Below are positions 25,492 through 35,062 of a stretch of 56,784 bases of DNA, piece by piece. Every line of letters starts with the position of its first letter. The first letter of the stretch is position 1. The notes beneath the pieces are model-generated. The model was not told where the DNA came from. It saw only the letters and a list, made by a program, of their open reading frames with translations, and ran no database searches. This DNA is from Caldilineaceae bacterium (GTDB lineage: Bacteria; Chloroflexota; Anaerolineae; Caldilineales; Caldilineaceae), in NCBI GenBank assembly GCA_023384455.1, contig JAHDWH010000008.1:1-56784 (forward strand). Direction: 5' to 3'. Made by a program: the position numbers and the translations under genes.

Positions 25492-26423
25492 CGCAATGTC
25501 TCCAAATAGGCGACCAGCGCCGACAGGTCGGTCGAGGACAGGGAAAAATGGGGCATCTGATTGCCGGGCTTGACCGCCTGGGGATTGGTCAGCCATTTTG
25601 TCAGATTGGCGGTGGTGTTGTCCAGCACGCCCGCGCCCAATGTCTGGCGGCTGGCGATGTGGGTGAGATCGGGGCCGGCATTGGCCTGAGCGCCAGTGCC
25701 GCGGATGGCGTGGCAGTTGACGCAAGTCAATTCCTGAAAGCGTTTGGCCCCTTGCAGAGCTACGGTTTCTGTTGGCGGGGGCGGAATCGCTGCTTGCGCC
25801 TGCTGCCAGGCTGCGTATTCCCCCGGCGTCTGGGCAATCACCCGCAGGCGCATCCAGGCGTGCTGCATGCCGCAAAACTCGGCGCACGCGCCCACATAGA
25901 CGCCCGGCGCGTCCGCTTCCAGCCGCAGATAATTGGAGCGGCCCGGCACGGCGTCCATTTTGCGTCCCAGTTTGAGCACCCAGAAATCGTGGATCACATC
26001 CACCGATTCAAGCTGAATCCAGACCGGCTGCCCTACCGGAATATGGATTTCATTGGCAGTGACAAACCCGGCCTGAGGATACCTGACCTCCCACCACCAC
26101 TGGTGGCCGGTGAGGATGAGTTCCGGCGGCTGACCGTCCCGGGCCGGGTCTACCACCCGCAGGGTGTTGAAGGAGAGAACGCCGATCACAAGAATCAGCG
26201 CGGCGGGGGCTACCGTCCACAGAATCTCCAGCCGGGTGTGGCCGAAGACCTGGCGGGGTTCGCCCTGGCCGGGTTTGGCCCGAAAGCGGATGACGCTGTA
26301 GAGCGTCACCCCCAGGACAATGGCAAAGATCAGCGCCGAGAAGAGGGTGAGCGTGCCAAAGAGACGCAGAATTGCTTCTGCGCCTGGGGATGCCGGCCCG
26401 AAGATCGAAGTGTCAATGCTCAT
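25488..26423 (-). CDS. ctaC: Cytochrome c oxidase subunit II with cytochrome c domain
   Basis: A 311-residue subunit II of a caa3-type oxidase. Two membrane helices occur at about 22-46 and 66-86. The CuA site has His145, then C180-A-E-F-C184 with His188 and Met191. After a Pro-rich linker the C-terminal cytochrome c domain begins with CVNCH (234-238), and Met in QMPHF is the likely axial ligand. It takes electrons from the bc complex encoded in the same operon. It is the first gene of the respiratory operon and lies 56 bp after the GH15 gene. Confidence 0.95.
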   Translation of the reverse strand: MSIDTSIFGPASPGAEAILRLFGTLTLFSALIFAIVLGVTLYSVIRFRAKPGQGEPRQVFGHTRLEILWTVAPAALILVIGVLSFNTLRVVDPARDGQPPELILTGHQWWWEVRYPQAGFVTANEIHIPVGQPVWIQLESVDVIHDFWVLKLGRKMDAVPGRSNYLRLEADAPGVYVGACAEFCGMQHAWMRLRVIAQTPGEYAAWQQAQAAIPPPPTETVALQGAKRFQELTCVNCHAIRGTGAQANAGPDLTHIASRQTLGAGVLDNTTANLTKWLTNPQAVKPGNQMPHFSLSSTDLSALVAYLETLR

Positions 26424-26479
26424 CCCGCCCCCCGCTGGTTTTCGTTCTGAATTTCATTGCGCATTCCAGAAAGAACTGT

Positions 26480-28885
26480 TTACGCCGACGCGACCTCGAC
26501 CGTATAGTCGACGCCCTCCCACTTGGCGGCCCCGGTCCAGTAGAAAGTAAAGTGAATCTGCGTCCCCGGCAGCAAATCGGTCGTCACCAAATCTGCCACG
26601 TGCAGCCCCAGGCCCGTATCCCGGGTTGCCATTTCCTGGGTCGTCTGCCAACTGTCGCCGCTCCACCGCACCGTCGCTGGGTTGGGCAACTCAAGGCGCA
26701 GGGCGTTGCCAGCAGGCATTGTGCGGCATTTGTGGTTGAAGCGCCAGATTGTCGATGACGACTGGATTTTCTGCACCTGATAGCGCTGCACTGTTTGGGA
26801 AGGCATATCGAAGACAGCCCCCTTGTGCAGGGAATGGCGCAGCTTGACATATTCCGCGTGTGCCCAGACCAGAGGCATGGCCGAACCGGTGGGCCGCCCC
26901 AAAAAGAGTTCGTGGCCGGGAATATCATCCGTGTCCCACACCTGTTCCGGGAGCAGCCCTCCCTCATTGGCGAAACTTTCCAATGCAGCCAGTAGACTCC
27001 GGGCTTCAGTCAGGTTGCCCGCAGCGATCTCGTAGTGGGCGCGCTCGCCCGTCAACAACGGCCAGGGACGCCCGATACCCGTGCCGTCATAGGCCCGGCC
27101 ATCCTCGTGCTCGCCGTAGCCATCCTCGTTGTAGCGATACCAGGCCGGTCCCCCCGGCAGTTCCTTTTTGAGTTCGCCATCGATGACCTTCACCGTATTG
27201 AGGATGCGCGGGTCAATGGCGGATCGCAGGCCAAAGCGAACCAGCGCCAGGGCATCCGGGCTGACAATCTGAGCCGCAATCGCGCCGCTGTGGTTCATTG
27301 GCCGATTCTTGATGGCGACCCAGCCCGCGGTGGGGGCCAGTTCGTCCTGGTCATCCTCGGCCCCGATGCGTACGTAATAGCCATCCACGCCATAGGCGCG
27401 GGCCAGGTCGCTCCCGCTGGCATAGGTCCAGCGCTCGATATTGCTGTTCCAATTGTCAGCTATCAGGCGCAGGTCCTGGGCAAGGGTCTGCTCCCCTTCG
27501 GTTTCGGCGACATCCGCAGCGACGAGGAGACCGCTAATGGCAACGGCCAGGGTGAAGGGGGAGTAGCCCCCGTCCTCCTCCCAGCGGTCCTGCTGGGTGA
27601 CGGGGCCTGTGCGGGCCACAAAACCGGCGGCCCGACGCACCAGCGGCCACACGTCGTGGAGTGCCTCGGCGTCCAGCAATCCGTCCCGGCGGGCGTAGCC
27701 GACGAGCAGAATGGGGAAAGCCGCCTCATCCAACTGGACGCCGCCCCAATAGGCCGTGCCGTCCAACCACATATTCTGGGGCCAGTGCCCGTCAGATTCT
27801 TGCGTCGCCATCAGATAGCGCAGGACACGAATCACCTCATCCTGCGCGCCGGCAGCCAGCAGACCGCCCACCGATTCCACCATATCCCTCGTCCAGACCA
27901 GATGGTAGCCACCCAGATCGTCGTCCCCTTTGCTGGCCCCCCAGGGAATGGAGAGGCTGGCAATCAGGCCACCGCGAAACAGCTTGTCCTCGTGGGTGCG
28001 CAGGACGGCTGTGCTGATGCGGTAGAGATCGATGGCAGGGCTGTCTGGCGCGGCTGGCTCTGAAAAATCGAGCAGACCCGACTGCCAGCGCTGCCATTCG
28101 GCAATGAACGCGGCCCGGGCCGCGTCAAAACCCTTGAGCAGGCTGATGCGGGCGTGATGGGCCGCGGAAAATGCCTGCTGGTCAAAGCCCAGGGCCAGGA
28201 CGAATTCGCCGTCACAGGCCGCCAGATCGATCTCGCCCACCAACGCCACATTGCCGTTGTCCGCGCTGTCATAGAACCAGCTAAGCTGCTTGTGCTGGGA
28301 CAAATCCTGCCAGCCGTCGGAGACCCCCACGTAGCCCACCGAACGCGCCTGCCAACCAACCGAGGAGAGCAGGGCCAGCGCGGCCGCGCCCTCCCGTTGG
28401 GCATAGAGAACCGGCGCACCTTTGCTTTCGCCCAGCCAGGCGCTGTTGTTGGCCCCCCGGTTGCCCAGGTGGGGCGCGAGCAGCGCATAGAGGCGGTAGT
28501 CGTCCAGCGCGCCCACCAGGGGAACAAAACGCACCCGCTGGAGTACGACATTCCGCTGTGGGTCACTGATGATCTCCTTTTCGATGCGATAGCGCCCATC
28601 CTTCGCCCGGTTGACCAATCCATAGCCGGGCACGCCGACCGCCAGATGGCGCACCTGGGATTCGGCGTCTCGCTTCTCTTCGGAAAAATAGTCCCGGCCA
28701 TCGGTCACGATCAGGCCCAGGTCCCGGGTGCAGGCAGAGTCCACCCGGGGGTAGTAAATTTCGTCGAGAATGCCGTGGCTGATGGTAAACCAGACTTTGC
28801 TCAGCGGGTTGCGGGCTGTGCCCACACCGCTCTTGGCGCTGGATGTCCATCGCGGTTGAATGCCAGGCCAACCGGGTGCGTTCAT
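26480..28885 (-). CDS. GH15 glucoamylase/glucodextranase-like enzyme
   Basis: An 801-residue glycoside hydrolase with the bacterial GH15 layout. An N-terminal beta-sandwich begins MNAPGWPGIQPRW and contains KVWFTISHGILDEIYYPRVD. The (alpha/alpha)6 barrel follows, with WGASKGDDDLGGYHLVWTRD, then PQNMWLDGTAYW and the C-terminal catalytic RPWPLLTGERAHYE. It would release glucose from alpha-glucans or trehalose-like substrates. No signal peptide is seen, so it probably acts inside the cell on glycogen or maltodextrin. The final 90 residues form an extra domain. The start at 28885 follows AGAGGAG; a start 13 codons earlier is less likely. Confidence 0.92.
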   Translation of the reverse strand: MNAPGWPGIQPRWTSSAKSGVGTARNPLSKVWFTISHGILDEIYYPRVDSACTRDLGLIVTDGRDYFSEEKRDAESQVRHLAVGVPGYGLVNRAKDGRYRIEKEIISDPQRNVVLQRVRFVPLVGALDDYRLYALLAPHLGNRGANNSAWLGESKGAPVLYAQREGAAALALLSSVGWQARSVGYVGVSDGWQDLSQHKQLSWFYDSADNGNVALVGEIDLAACDGEFVLALGFDQQAFSAAHHARISLLKGFDAARAAFIAEWQRWQSGLLDFSEPAAPDSPAIDLYRISTAVLRTHEDKLFRGGLIASLSIPWGASKGDDDLGGYHLVWTRDMVESVGGLLAAGAQDEVIRVLRYLMATQESDGHWPQNMWLDGTAYWGGVQLDEAAFPILLVGYARRDGLLDAEALHDVWPLVRRAAGFVARTGPVTQQDRWEEDGGYSPFTLAVAISGLLVAADVAETEGEQTLAQDLRLIADNWNSNIERWTYASGSDLARAYGVDGYYVRIGAEDDQDELAPTAGWVAIKNRPMNHSGAIAAQIVSPDALALVRFGLRSAIDPRILNTVKVIDGELKKELPGGPAWYRYNEDGYGEHEDGRAYDGTGIGRPWPLLTGERAHYEIAAGNLTEARSLLAALESFANEGGLLPEQVWDTDDIPGHELFLGRPTGSAMPLVWAHAEYVKLRHSLHKGAVFDMPSQTVQRYQVQKIQSSSTIWRFNHKCRTMPAGNALRLELPNPATVRWSGDSWQTTQEMATRDTGLGLHVADLVTTDLLPGTQIHFTFYWTGAAKWEGVDYTVEVASA

Positions 28886-28953
28886 AGGAACTTCTCCTCT
28901 GGGTAACCAATCAATCGGTTGCAAGACGTTCGACTATACTTGCAGACTGTGCC

Positions 28954-29949
28954 TCACTGGGTCTTGACAGTGACCGGAGTGTCCGAGCCGAGGGCCATCA
29001 TTAGCCTTTGGGTTAGCCCTGCTGCATCGAACTGCGCTCCACCCTTGGCAATGTCTACCTCCACACCATCGCCAGTCAGATAGACCCCTTGAACGACTAC
29101 GCTACTCCCTGGCCCTAAAACCGATACCACCGCACGGTTTACCGTAGCCAGACGGACGGCTCGGCTACTGAGGAGCACATACGATTCGTAAAGAGGTGTG
29201 GCAACTACTATCGTGCCGACAATCAAGACAATTGCCAGAACTTGACCCAGTCGGCTGCGCGGCATACGCGGTCGCGGCGCATAGCCAACCACGAGCATGA
29301 CCACCGACACGGCCAGTGTAATGCCAACCAGATTGGCTGCAAAGAGCAGCAACGCGCCCTGGGCAAGCAGCGGTCGTCCATCTTCCAAGAGCAGACCGAC
29401 AGCACAAAGTGGCGGCACAAGGGCTACGGCAATTGCCACGCCCACCAGCACCGAGGACAGTTCCTTGCGTGTCCGGGCATACGCGCCGGCTGCACCGGCC
29501 AATATCGCCACGCCCAGGTCTCGCAGGTCTGGATCGGTGCGTGCCAGAAGCTGATCGGTCGGCATTGCCGTCGGCAAAAACAGCCCAATCACATAGCCAA
29601 CCGCAATAACAGCAAGCGCGCCCAGCACAATGAAGCCTAACATGCGCAGTATTTCCCGCGTCCAGCCCAACGCAATTGCACCGCCCAGCGAGACAATCGG
29701 TGATCCGAGAGGCGCAATGATCATCGCTCCAATCACTGTGGCTGCTGAGTTTTGCGAAAGCCCTATTGAGGCAACGCCGGCCGCAATGGCGAGCATCACG
29801 GCAAAGGGTTGGAACCATCGCGGGTTGCTGTCAAAAAAGACTTCGGTCAATACAGTTCGACGGGCATCAACCTGTATCGGGAGTGTAGTGCCGTCGGCGC
29901 TTGCTGCCTCGATCGCAGCGATGAGAGATGGATCTTCAAAGTTTTGCAT
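28954..29949 (-). CDS. DUF389-family membrane protein
   Basis: A 331-residue integral membrane protein with about six to eight hydrophobic segments from residue 45 to 245 and a soluble C-terminus. The stretch SQNSAATVIGAMIIAPLGSPI, with its conserved small residues and Asn/Ser, is typical of DUF389 (TIGR00341-type) proteins. Their function is unknown, though some are near stress genes. It lies 81 bp after a DUF1003 gene and 68 bp before the GH15 gene on the same strand. Confidence 0.85.
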   Translation of the reverse strand: MQNFEDPSLIAAIEAASADGTTLPIQVDARRTVLTEVFFDSNPRWFQPFAVMLAIAAGVASIGLSQNSAATVIGAMIIAPLGSPIVSLGGAIALGWTREILRMLGFIVLGALAVIAVGYVIGLFLPTAMPTDQLLARTDPDLRDLGVAILAGAAGAYARTRKELSSVLVGVAIAVALVPPLCAVGLLLEDGRPLLAQGALLLFAANLVGITLAVSVVMLVVGYAPRPRMPRSRLGQVLAIVLIVGTIVVATPLYESYVLLSSRAVRLATVNRAVVSVLGPGSSVVVQGVYLTGDGVEVDIAKGGAQFDAAGLTQRLMMALGSDTPVTVKTQ

Positions 29950-30030
29950 TGTTTTCTTTCATTCAGTGTCCTGCGCACATGCTGAATGAAACAGCGCCAG
30001 GAGTGGGCAAACGATACGATAACGATTTTC

Positions 30031-30531
30031 CTAATCCTCTGTACGCGCTTGAGGGAGATCGATGTTGAGATGTTCCGCAATTGCAGCCAGTAGATTCTGT
30101 TGTTCCTGTAGCATGGAGAACAGAAGCGCGATTTCCTGTTCGGCGCGAACATTTACGGCAAAATCGCTCTCCGCGCGCAGCTCCGCGTGGCGCCCTTGCA
30201 GATTCTGCCCTACCATAATCAGCGGCATCAATAGAATCTGGATCATATTGGAAATAAAGAGCCAGAAGACAAAGGCCGTCGGCGGATCGAACTGAAGTGG
30301 CTTGGGGGCCAGAAAGTTCCAGGACAGCCAAAGAATGGTCCAGGTTAGGATAACGAGGAAAAAGCCCATTGTTCCTACGTGGGTTGTAATCCACAAGGCA
30401 AGTCGTTCCAGGCGGCTCAAACTCTCCTCATGTTCCTTATTGACATTGGTGATGCGGGACTGTTTGTGCAGCAGTCGTTGCCATATGGCAGGATGCTGCT
30501 CTGGCTCTCTGCTGGATTGCGCCTGTGTCAT
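30031..30531 (-). CDS. DUF1003 membrane protein A
   Basis: A 166-residue protein with the DUF1003 core: RLALWITTHVGTMGFFLVIL and then WFLFISN/LMPLIMVGQNLQ-type two-helix hairpin, followed by a soluble helical end (AELRAESDFAVNVRAEQEI). The function is unknown. Its start overlaps the mprF stop by 4 bases (ATGA), so it is translated with MprF. A second DUF1003 gene lies on the other side of mprF. Confidence 0.85.
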   Translation of the reverse strand: MTQAQSSREPEQHPAIWQRLLHKQSRITNVNKEHEESLSRLERLALWITTHVGTMGFFLVILTWTILWLSWNFLAPKPLQFDPPTAFVFWLFISNMIQILLMPLIMVGQNLQGRHAELRAESDFAVNVRAEQEIALLFSMLQEQQNLLAAIAEHLNIDLPQARTED

Positions 30532-33269
30532 TCTGCCCCCTTCTGTGGCTGATACCTGTCACCCCGTCTTGGCCAGGCGGCGCGCAAGCGCCGGGAAGCC
30601 AGGGCCATCATATCCTGAAGTGTGTCGATCACAAATCTGTCGCCCGCACTGGCTCGATTGAGAGCATAGGCGATAGTCATCAGGCGCGCTGGGCCGGGAT
30701 AGATAAGATAACGCGGCGACCAGGTGGGGTTGAACTTTTCCTTGAACTCGTGCAGACCTTTAAAATTGTAGAATTGATTCAGATTTTCGTAAATGAAATG
30801 AATGGCGCGCTCCAGAGCAGGATCGTCGCTCTGTTCGCCCACCCCGGCCAGAGGACTCATCCCCAGGTTGAAGCCGGCGTACCCTTGTTCTTTGGCCCAC
30901 TGAAAGAGAGATAGAAAGAGAAAATCCATCGTGCCATTTTCCACTTCCGGTAGGCGGCGCATAAGATCAAGCGTGACTTCATTGGCCTGGTATTCGGTGA
31001 GGATATTCGCGAAGGAAGTAATTTCGCCATCCTCGTTGTGAATTGCCATCACCGGGCAAGTCGACAAGTATTCCTCATCGAACCAACCCAGAGAAAAGCG
31101 CTTCTCGCGCCCGTGCGCCATCGTGAGCCAGGCATCGCTCACCTGTCGCAATTGCTGTAATAACTCATCGGAGTGGGGTGCTTCGTGCAGAACTGCTCCG
31201 TACCCCTGTCGCGTGAGCCGATTCACGGCGTTGCGCAGATGCTTGTTGCTCCTGCCTTCCAGGCTGAAGGTCTGCAAGTCGACAATGGCTTCGTGCCCCA
31301 GACAGAGAACGTCCAGACCGGCCTGTTCATAGGTCGGCAAATAGTCTGGCAACACTTGAAAAAAGGCCGGTGTCCAATCATTTTGGGCGCAGAGATTTTG
31401 AAACGCGGCAATCGCTGCGGGTATGTCCTCAGCCGGGCCAACCGGATCGCCCAAGGCCAGCGCGCCCCGCCCCTTCACGACATGCCCGATTATCGAAGCG
31501 GAGGCGACAAAGTATACTTTGTCTGGCAGCAGAAGCAGACGCGCCAGGGAGGATCGCCCATACTTCTCGATCACTGTCTGTGCGGTCGCGCGTTCGCTGG
31601 CTTTTGCACCGCCGCGCACCACCACCGGCCGCAGCAGAGCGAAGAGCGCGTAGAGCGCGGTTGCGCCTCCAATCCCGTAAATTGAATTGGCAAAATAGAG
31701 GCCAAAGCCGGTGACAGGATGCAAACCCGGATCATAAAACTGGGTGAACATCACAACTGTCTGTCGCACAGCACCCCACAGGTCATAGTTCACCCGATAG
31801 TGCCGATCCAGCAGGTAAAAGCCCAACGCGCCATAGGCCAACGTGAACAGGGCAGAACCGGCCAAAAGTCGCATGCCATGCCAGATGGAAGGCGCATCGG
31901 AGCGGGCGTGGAAATGATGCCGGGCCGACCACAGCCAAACAACCCCAAACAGCGCCAGGGCGGCTTCTTCAAAGTCCAGTCCTTTCAAAAGGTGGCCCGC
32001 AGCGGAGAAGGTGAGCATACCTGTGGCGAGCAACCATGCCAAGCGCTTGCGCCGCCATAAATGGGTGGACAGAACCACTAGCACAAAGCCCAGAACCGCA
32101 GACGCCAGCCGAGCGCCATTAACGGCTTCGATAGGAATGTATTCAGCCAGAAACTGCAACCGGGACGACAGGCCCGGCATGACGGCGGAGATCAGATTGA
32201 TCAGACCAATTGCTGCCACGCCCAGGGCGGCCAGGCGCACACTCCATACCTCCTGTTGCACCTGGCGTTGAGGGGCAAATGTGCGCAGTCGCCGGAGCAC
32301 AAAGAAGCCAATCAACAACGGCAACCAGAAGCTGAGCCCCCGGAAAGCCAGGGCCACTACCGTTGCCGGCCCGGACGCCAGCCCCAGAGATGTGAAGACC
32401 AGGGCCATCACCCCTTCCACAATTCCAATGCCCTGGGGTGTAATGGACACAATCCAGAAGAGAACCCCCATGGCATAGCCCGCTACCAACGGCCCCAACC
32501 CGACCGGGCCCAGAAAGGCCAGAAAGAGCGCATAGATCGTGGCTATATCCAAGGCGTGGGCCAGAAAGGAAACGAGCAGAAGATGGAACACCCCTTGGGG
32601 CCTGGCGCGAAGAGCGTCGCTAGCCAGGGTGAATTCCTGGGTTGTCTCTGCGGCCCAACCGTCCCGCAGTAAAGGTCTACGCGCTATCCTTTCACTCAAC
32701 TCATTGGTCGTTCGTTCTCCCCAGCCAAGCAGTCGGGCCAGCTGGGCAGGTTGGCGAAAACCCAGCCACACAATCCCAGCCATCAGGGCAACCAACAACC
32801 ACAGGATGGCGGCAGTCACTAACTCATAGGTCTGAAGGGTATGGGTGAAAAAGAGATAGATCAGGCCCACCAGTAAAATTAGTGCGAAGACGCCGTAGTC
32901 TGCCAGCAAAGCCAAGAGCGTTCCTACTGCCGCGCGCGTCGAAGACTGGCCCCTCTGTGCAGCGTCGTCGATGAACAAAGCGTTACCGGCAGTGCCTCCC
33001 GTTGGTGCCGCCACATTGACGAAGATCGAGGCCAGCAGAACGGGGAGCACATCTTTCAGGCGCGCTTGCACCCCCACCAATGAAAACGCAACCTGGTACA
33101 GAGATGCGAAAGCGGTGTAGTAGCACACCTGTATCCCCACGGCCACAAGAATCCATTGCCAGCGGCCGCCGGACAATGTCGAGAGTAAATGTTGCAGTTC
33201 TGTGAAGCGGCTAATCGCGATCCACAGGCCGACAATGAGAATGATCCACAGGAGTAAGCGTCGAATCAC
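30528..33269 (-). CDS. mprF: MprF-like lysylphosphatidylglycerol flippase/synthase
   Basis: A protein of about 913 residues. The N-terminal 550 residues form a multi-helix flippase domain with the LPG-transporter features PTGGTAGNALFIDD and VSITPQGIGIVEG. The C-terminal 330 residues form the cytoplasmic aminoacyl-transferase domain (DUF2156) that moves Lys or Ala from tRNA to phosphatidylglycerol; GFNLGMSPLAGVG and YENLNQFYNFKGLHEFKEKF are typical. It changes membrane charge and cationic peptide resistance. The start is read as GTG 33269, with AAGGAAA 6 bases upstream; no ATG fits. It sits between two DUF1003 genes. Confidence 0.92.
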   Translation of the reverse strand: MIRRLLLWIILIVGLWIAISRFTELQHLLSTLSGGRWQWILVAVGIQVCYYTAFASLYQVAFSLVGVQARLKDVLPVLLASIFVNVAAPTGGTAGNALFIDDAAQRGQSSTRAAVGTLLALLADYGVFALILLVGLIYLFFTHTLQTYELVTAAILWLLVALMAGIVWLGFRQPAQLARLLGWGERTTNELSERIARRPLLRDGWAAETTQEFTLASDALRARPQGVFHLLLVSFLAHALDIATIYALFLAFLGPVGLGPLVAGYAMGVLFWIVSITPQGIGIVEGVMALVFTSLGLASGPATVVALAFRGLSFWLPLLIGFFVLRRLRTFAPQRQVQQEVWSVRLAALGVAAIGLINLISAVMPGLSSRLQFLAEYIPIEAVNGARLASAVLGFVLVVLSTHLWRRKRLAWLLATGMLTFSAAGHLLKGLDFEEAALALFGVVWLWSARHHFHARSDAPSIWHGMRLLAGSALFTLAYGALGFYLLDRHYRVNYDLWGAVRQTVVMFTQFYDPGLHPVTGFGLYFANSIYGIGGATALYALFALLRPVVVRGGAKASERATAQTVIEKYGRSSLARLLLLPDKVYFVASASIIGHVVKGRGALALGDPVGPAEDIPAAIAAFQNLCAQNDWTPAFFQVLPDYLPTYEQAGLDVLCLGHEAIVDLQTFSLEGRSNKHLRNAVNRLTRQGYGAVLHEAPHSDELLQQLRQVSDAWLTMAHGREKRFSLGWFDEEYLSTCPVMAIHNEDGEITSFANILTEYQANEVTLDLMRRLPEVENGTMDFLFLSLFQWAKEQGYAGFNLGMSPLAGVGEQSDDPALERAIHFIYENLNQFYNFKGLHEFKEKFNPTWSPRYLIYPGPARLMTIAYALNRASAGDRFVIDTLQDMMALASRRLRAAWPRRGDRYQPQKGAE

Positions 33270-33379
33270 AGTCACTTTCCTTTTGTAGCAGTGTTTGTCA
33301 TCAAATACATTTTTGGGGTTGGCAGGCAAACTGCCTGAATGGTCAGCCGCTGGTTGGGACAGGTGCGTACTCTGCTTGG

Positions 33380-33736
33380 CTACCTATCCACTCTTTGCAC
33401 TGTAGCGGCAATCTCATCCATCCGGTCGCGGGCAGCCTGGCGGTTTTGGCTCATCATAATCATTGGCGCTGTGTAGGCCGCCTGCAGGGAGAGAAGCAAA
33501 TTCATCAGGATAAACGGATAGGGATCCCAATGCAGAATCGATGCTGTCAGATTGAGAATCACCCAGACTACCAGCAGGGCAGACTGGATAATGATAAAAC
33601 GCCAGGAGCCTACAACCCGGGCAATCGTATCCGCGGCGCGCTGACCAAAGGTAAGACGCTCGTCGTACAGAGCGTTGATATCTCGCACGGGTGGATGACT
33701 GTGCTCGAATGGATGGGGAAACTTAAATCTCGCCAT
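33380..33736 (-). CDS. DUF1003 membrane protein B
   Basis: A 118-residue short DUF1003 protein. After FGQRAADTIARVVGSWRFII come two membrane helices and the family end DPYPFILMNLLLSLQAAYTAPMIMMSQNRQ. It shares with protein A the pattern of two helices followed by a QN-containing turn, but has a shorter soluble tail. The ATG at 33736 follows AAAGGAAG at a long spacing; a GTG three codons earlier is possible. It overlaps the glycosyltransferase stop by 14 bases. Confidence 0.85.
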   Translation of the reverse strand: MARFKFPHPFEHSHPPVRDINALYDERLTFGQRAADTIARVVGSWRFIIIQSALLVVWVILNLTASILHWDPYPFILMNLLLSLQAAYTAPMIMMSQNRQAARDRMDEIAATVQRVDR

Positions 33737-35030
33737 AGAAAACACTGCTTCCTTTCTGAAGTCGTACTGGCATCGCCTGTATTGTCACCCTTGATAAAGT
33801 TGGCTTACCGGGCAACCATCTGCTTTCTGCTGTATCATTCACCGCATCATTCCAATTTGATTGGGCTTGCATCGAGTCATAGAGACATTCATAGCTGCGG
33901 AGTACCTCTTCGTGGCTATGCTGTTCTGCTCGTCGACGGCTGGCTGCCCCCATGGCCGCCCAGTGGTTCGGCTGTCCGGCAAACCTTTCCAGAGCGCGGG
34001 CCGCGTCCTGGACATCCCCCGGACAAAAGAGCAGACCATTCTCCCCGTCGGTCACCAGTTCGGGGAGAGCCTGGGCCTGGGCGGCCAGAATCGGTTTGCC
34101 GGACGCCATGGCCTCCAGGGTGGCAATGCTCAACAGTTCGGCATCGCTGGGCATGGCAAAGATATCGGCACAGTTCAGCAGCAGTGGGAGATCGTTGTCC
34201 GACACATGCCCAAGAAAATGGACTTTCGCCTCCAGCCCTAGCCGTTGAGCTAGCTCCCGAAGTTCCTGAGCCGCGGCACCCTGCCCGGCAATGGCCAGGT
34301 GAATGTCTGTTCGCTGGATGCACGCCAACCCGCGCAGCAATACATCCAACCGCTTTTCTCTGTCCAGCCGTCCGACAAAGAGTGCAAGCGTCTTTCCCAA
34401 TGGCAGCCCCAGGCGCATACGTACAGCTTCTCGATCCAGGTCAGCCATCGGCGCGAACCTCCGCGTATTGACACCGCACGATATAGCCTGCATCGGTTGG
34501 CCTAATCCCTGGCCGCGCAAGATGACCGCGGCGCTTGCCGATTGCACAGTGACCACATCGGCCAATCGGTACACATCTACCATCCAACGCCACAACACCC
34601 AACGGTACAGCGGCGCAAAGTGTAGCCATCCCGGCAAGTAGGGGGAGAGATTGTCCGGCAAAAAATGATTTGTCGCGACCAGCGGAATGTGCAGGCGGTG
34701 TGCTTCCTGGGCAAACGCCCGACACAAGGGATAGTGATCGTGAATGTGTACCACATCTGGTCGAAACCTACGCATCAGGTCTTTGGCAGCGTGGCGGTTG
34801 GTCACAGTCACACGCGCATCCGGATGCCAGAGGGTCAGGGGGATCGAATGTATCGCTTTAAGCTGAACCCCTGTCGAGGCAAAGCTTGACTTAGGCGTTC
34901 CATACTCAGATGGGGTGGCAACAAGCACTGTTTGCCCTCTTGTTGCCAGACCTTCGGCCAGACTATGAACAAAGACGGCCTGTCCATTGGCGGCAGGCGA
35001 ATAGGTGTTTGTGGCGGTTAGAATGCGCAT
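33723..35030 (-). CDS. GT4-family glycosyltransferase
   Basis: A 435-residue GT-B glycosyltransferase. The N-terminal domain has MRILTATNTYSPAANG and HIHDHYPLCR. The C-terminal domain has the nucleotide-sugar binding segment LFVGRLDREKRLDVLL and the GT4 motif SDAELLSIATLEAMASGKPI, a variant of E-x7-E. It resembles the sugar transferases that build glycolipids such as diglucosyl-diacylglycerol or mannosyl lipids. The start at 35030 has AAGGAT upstream. It lies in the envelope gene run between DedA and DUF1003, so a lipid acceptor is plausible. Confidence 0.9.
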   Translation of the reverse strand: MRILTATNTYSPAANGQAVFVHSLAEGLATRGQTVLVATPSEYGTPKSSFASTGVQLKAIHSIPLTLWHPDARVTVTNRHAAKDLMRRFRPDVVHIHDHYPLCRAFAQEAHRLHIPLVATNHFLPDNLSPYLPGWLHFAPLYRWVLWRWMVDVYRLADVVTVQSASAAVILRGQGLGQPMQAISCGVNTRRFAPMADLDREAVRMRLGLPLGKTLALFVGRLDREKRLDVLLRGLACIQRTDIHLAIAGQGAAAQELRELAQRLGLEAKVHFLGHVSDNDLPLLLNCADIFAMPSDAELLSIATLEAMASGKPILAAQAQALPELVTDGENGLLFCPGDVQDAARALERFAGQPNHWAAMGAASRRRAEQHSHEEVLRSYECLYDSMQAQSNWNDAVNDTAESRWLPGKPTLSRVTIQAMPVRLQKGSSVFYGEI

Positions 35031-35062
35031 CGAATCCTTGCTTTCAATGATAGAGAGTTGAT

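Noticed and set aside
25492-25887. N-terminal extension of the oxidase subunit I-III frame
   Set aside because: The extension is out-of-frame reading of ctaC; the ATGA overlap start at 25491 is natural.
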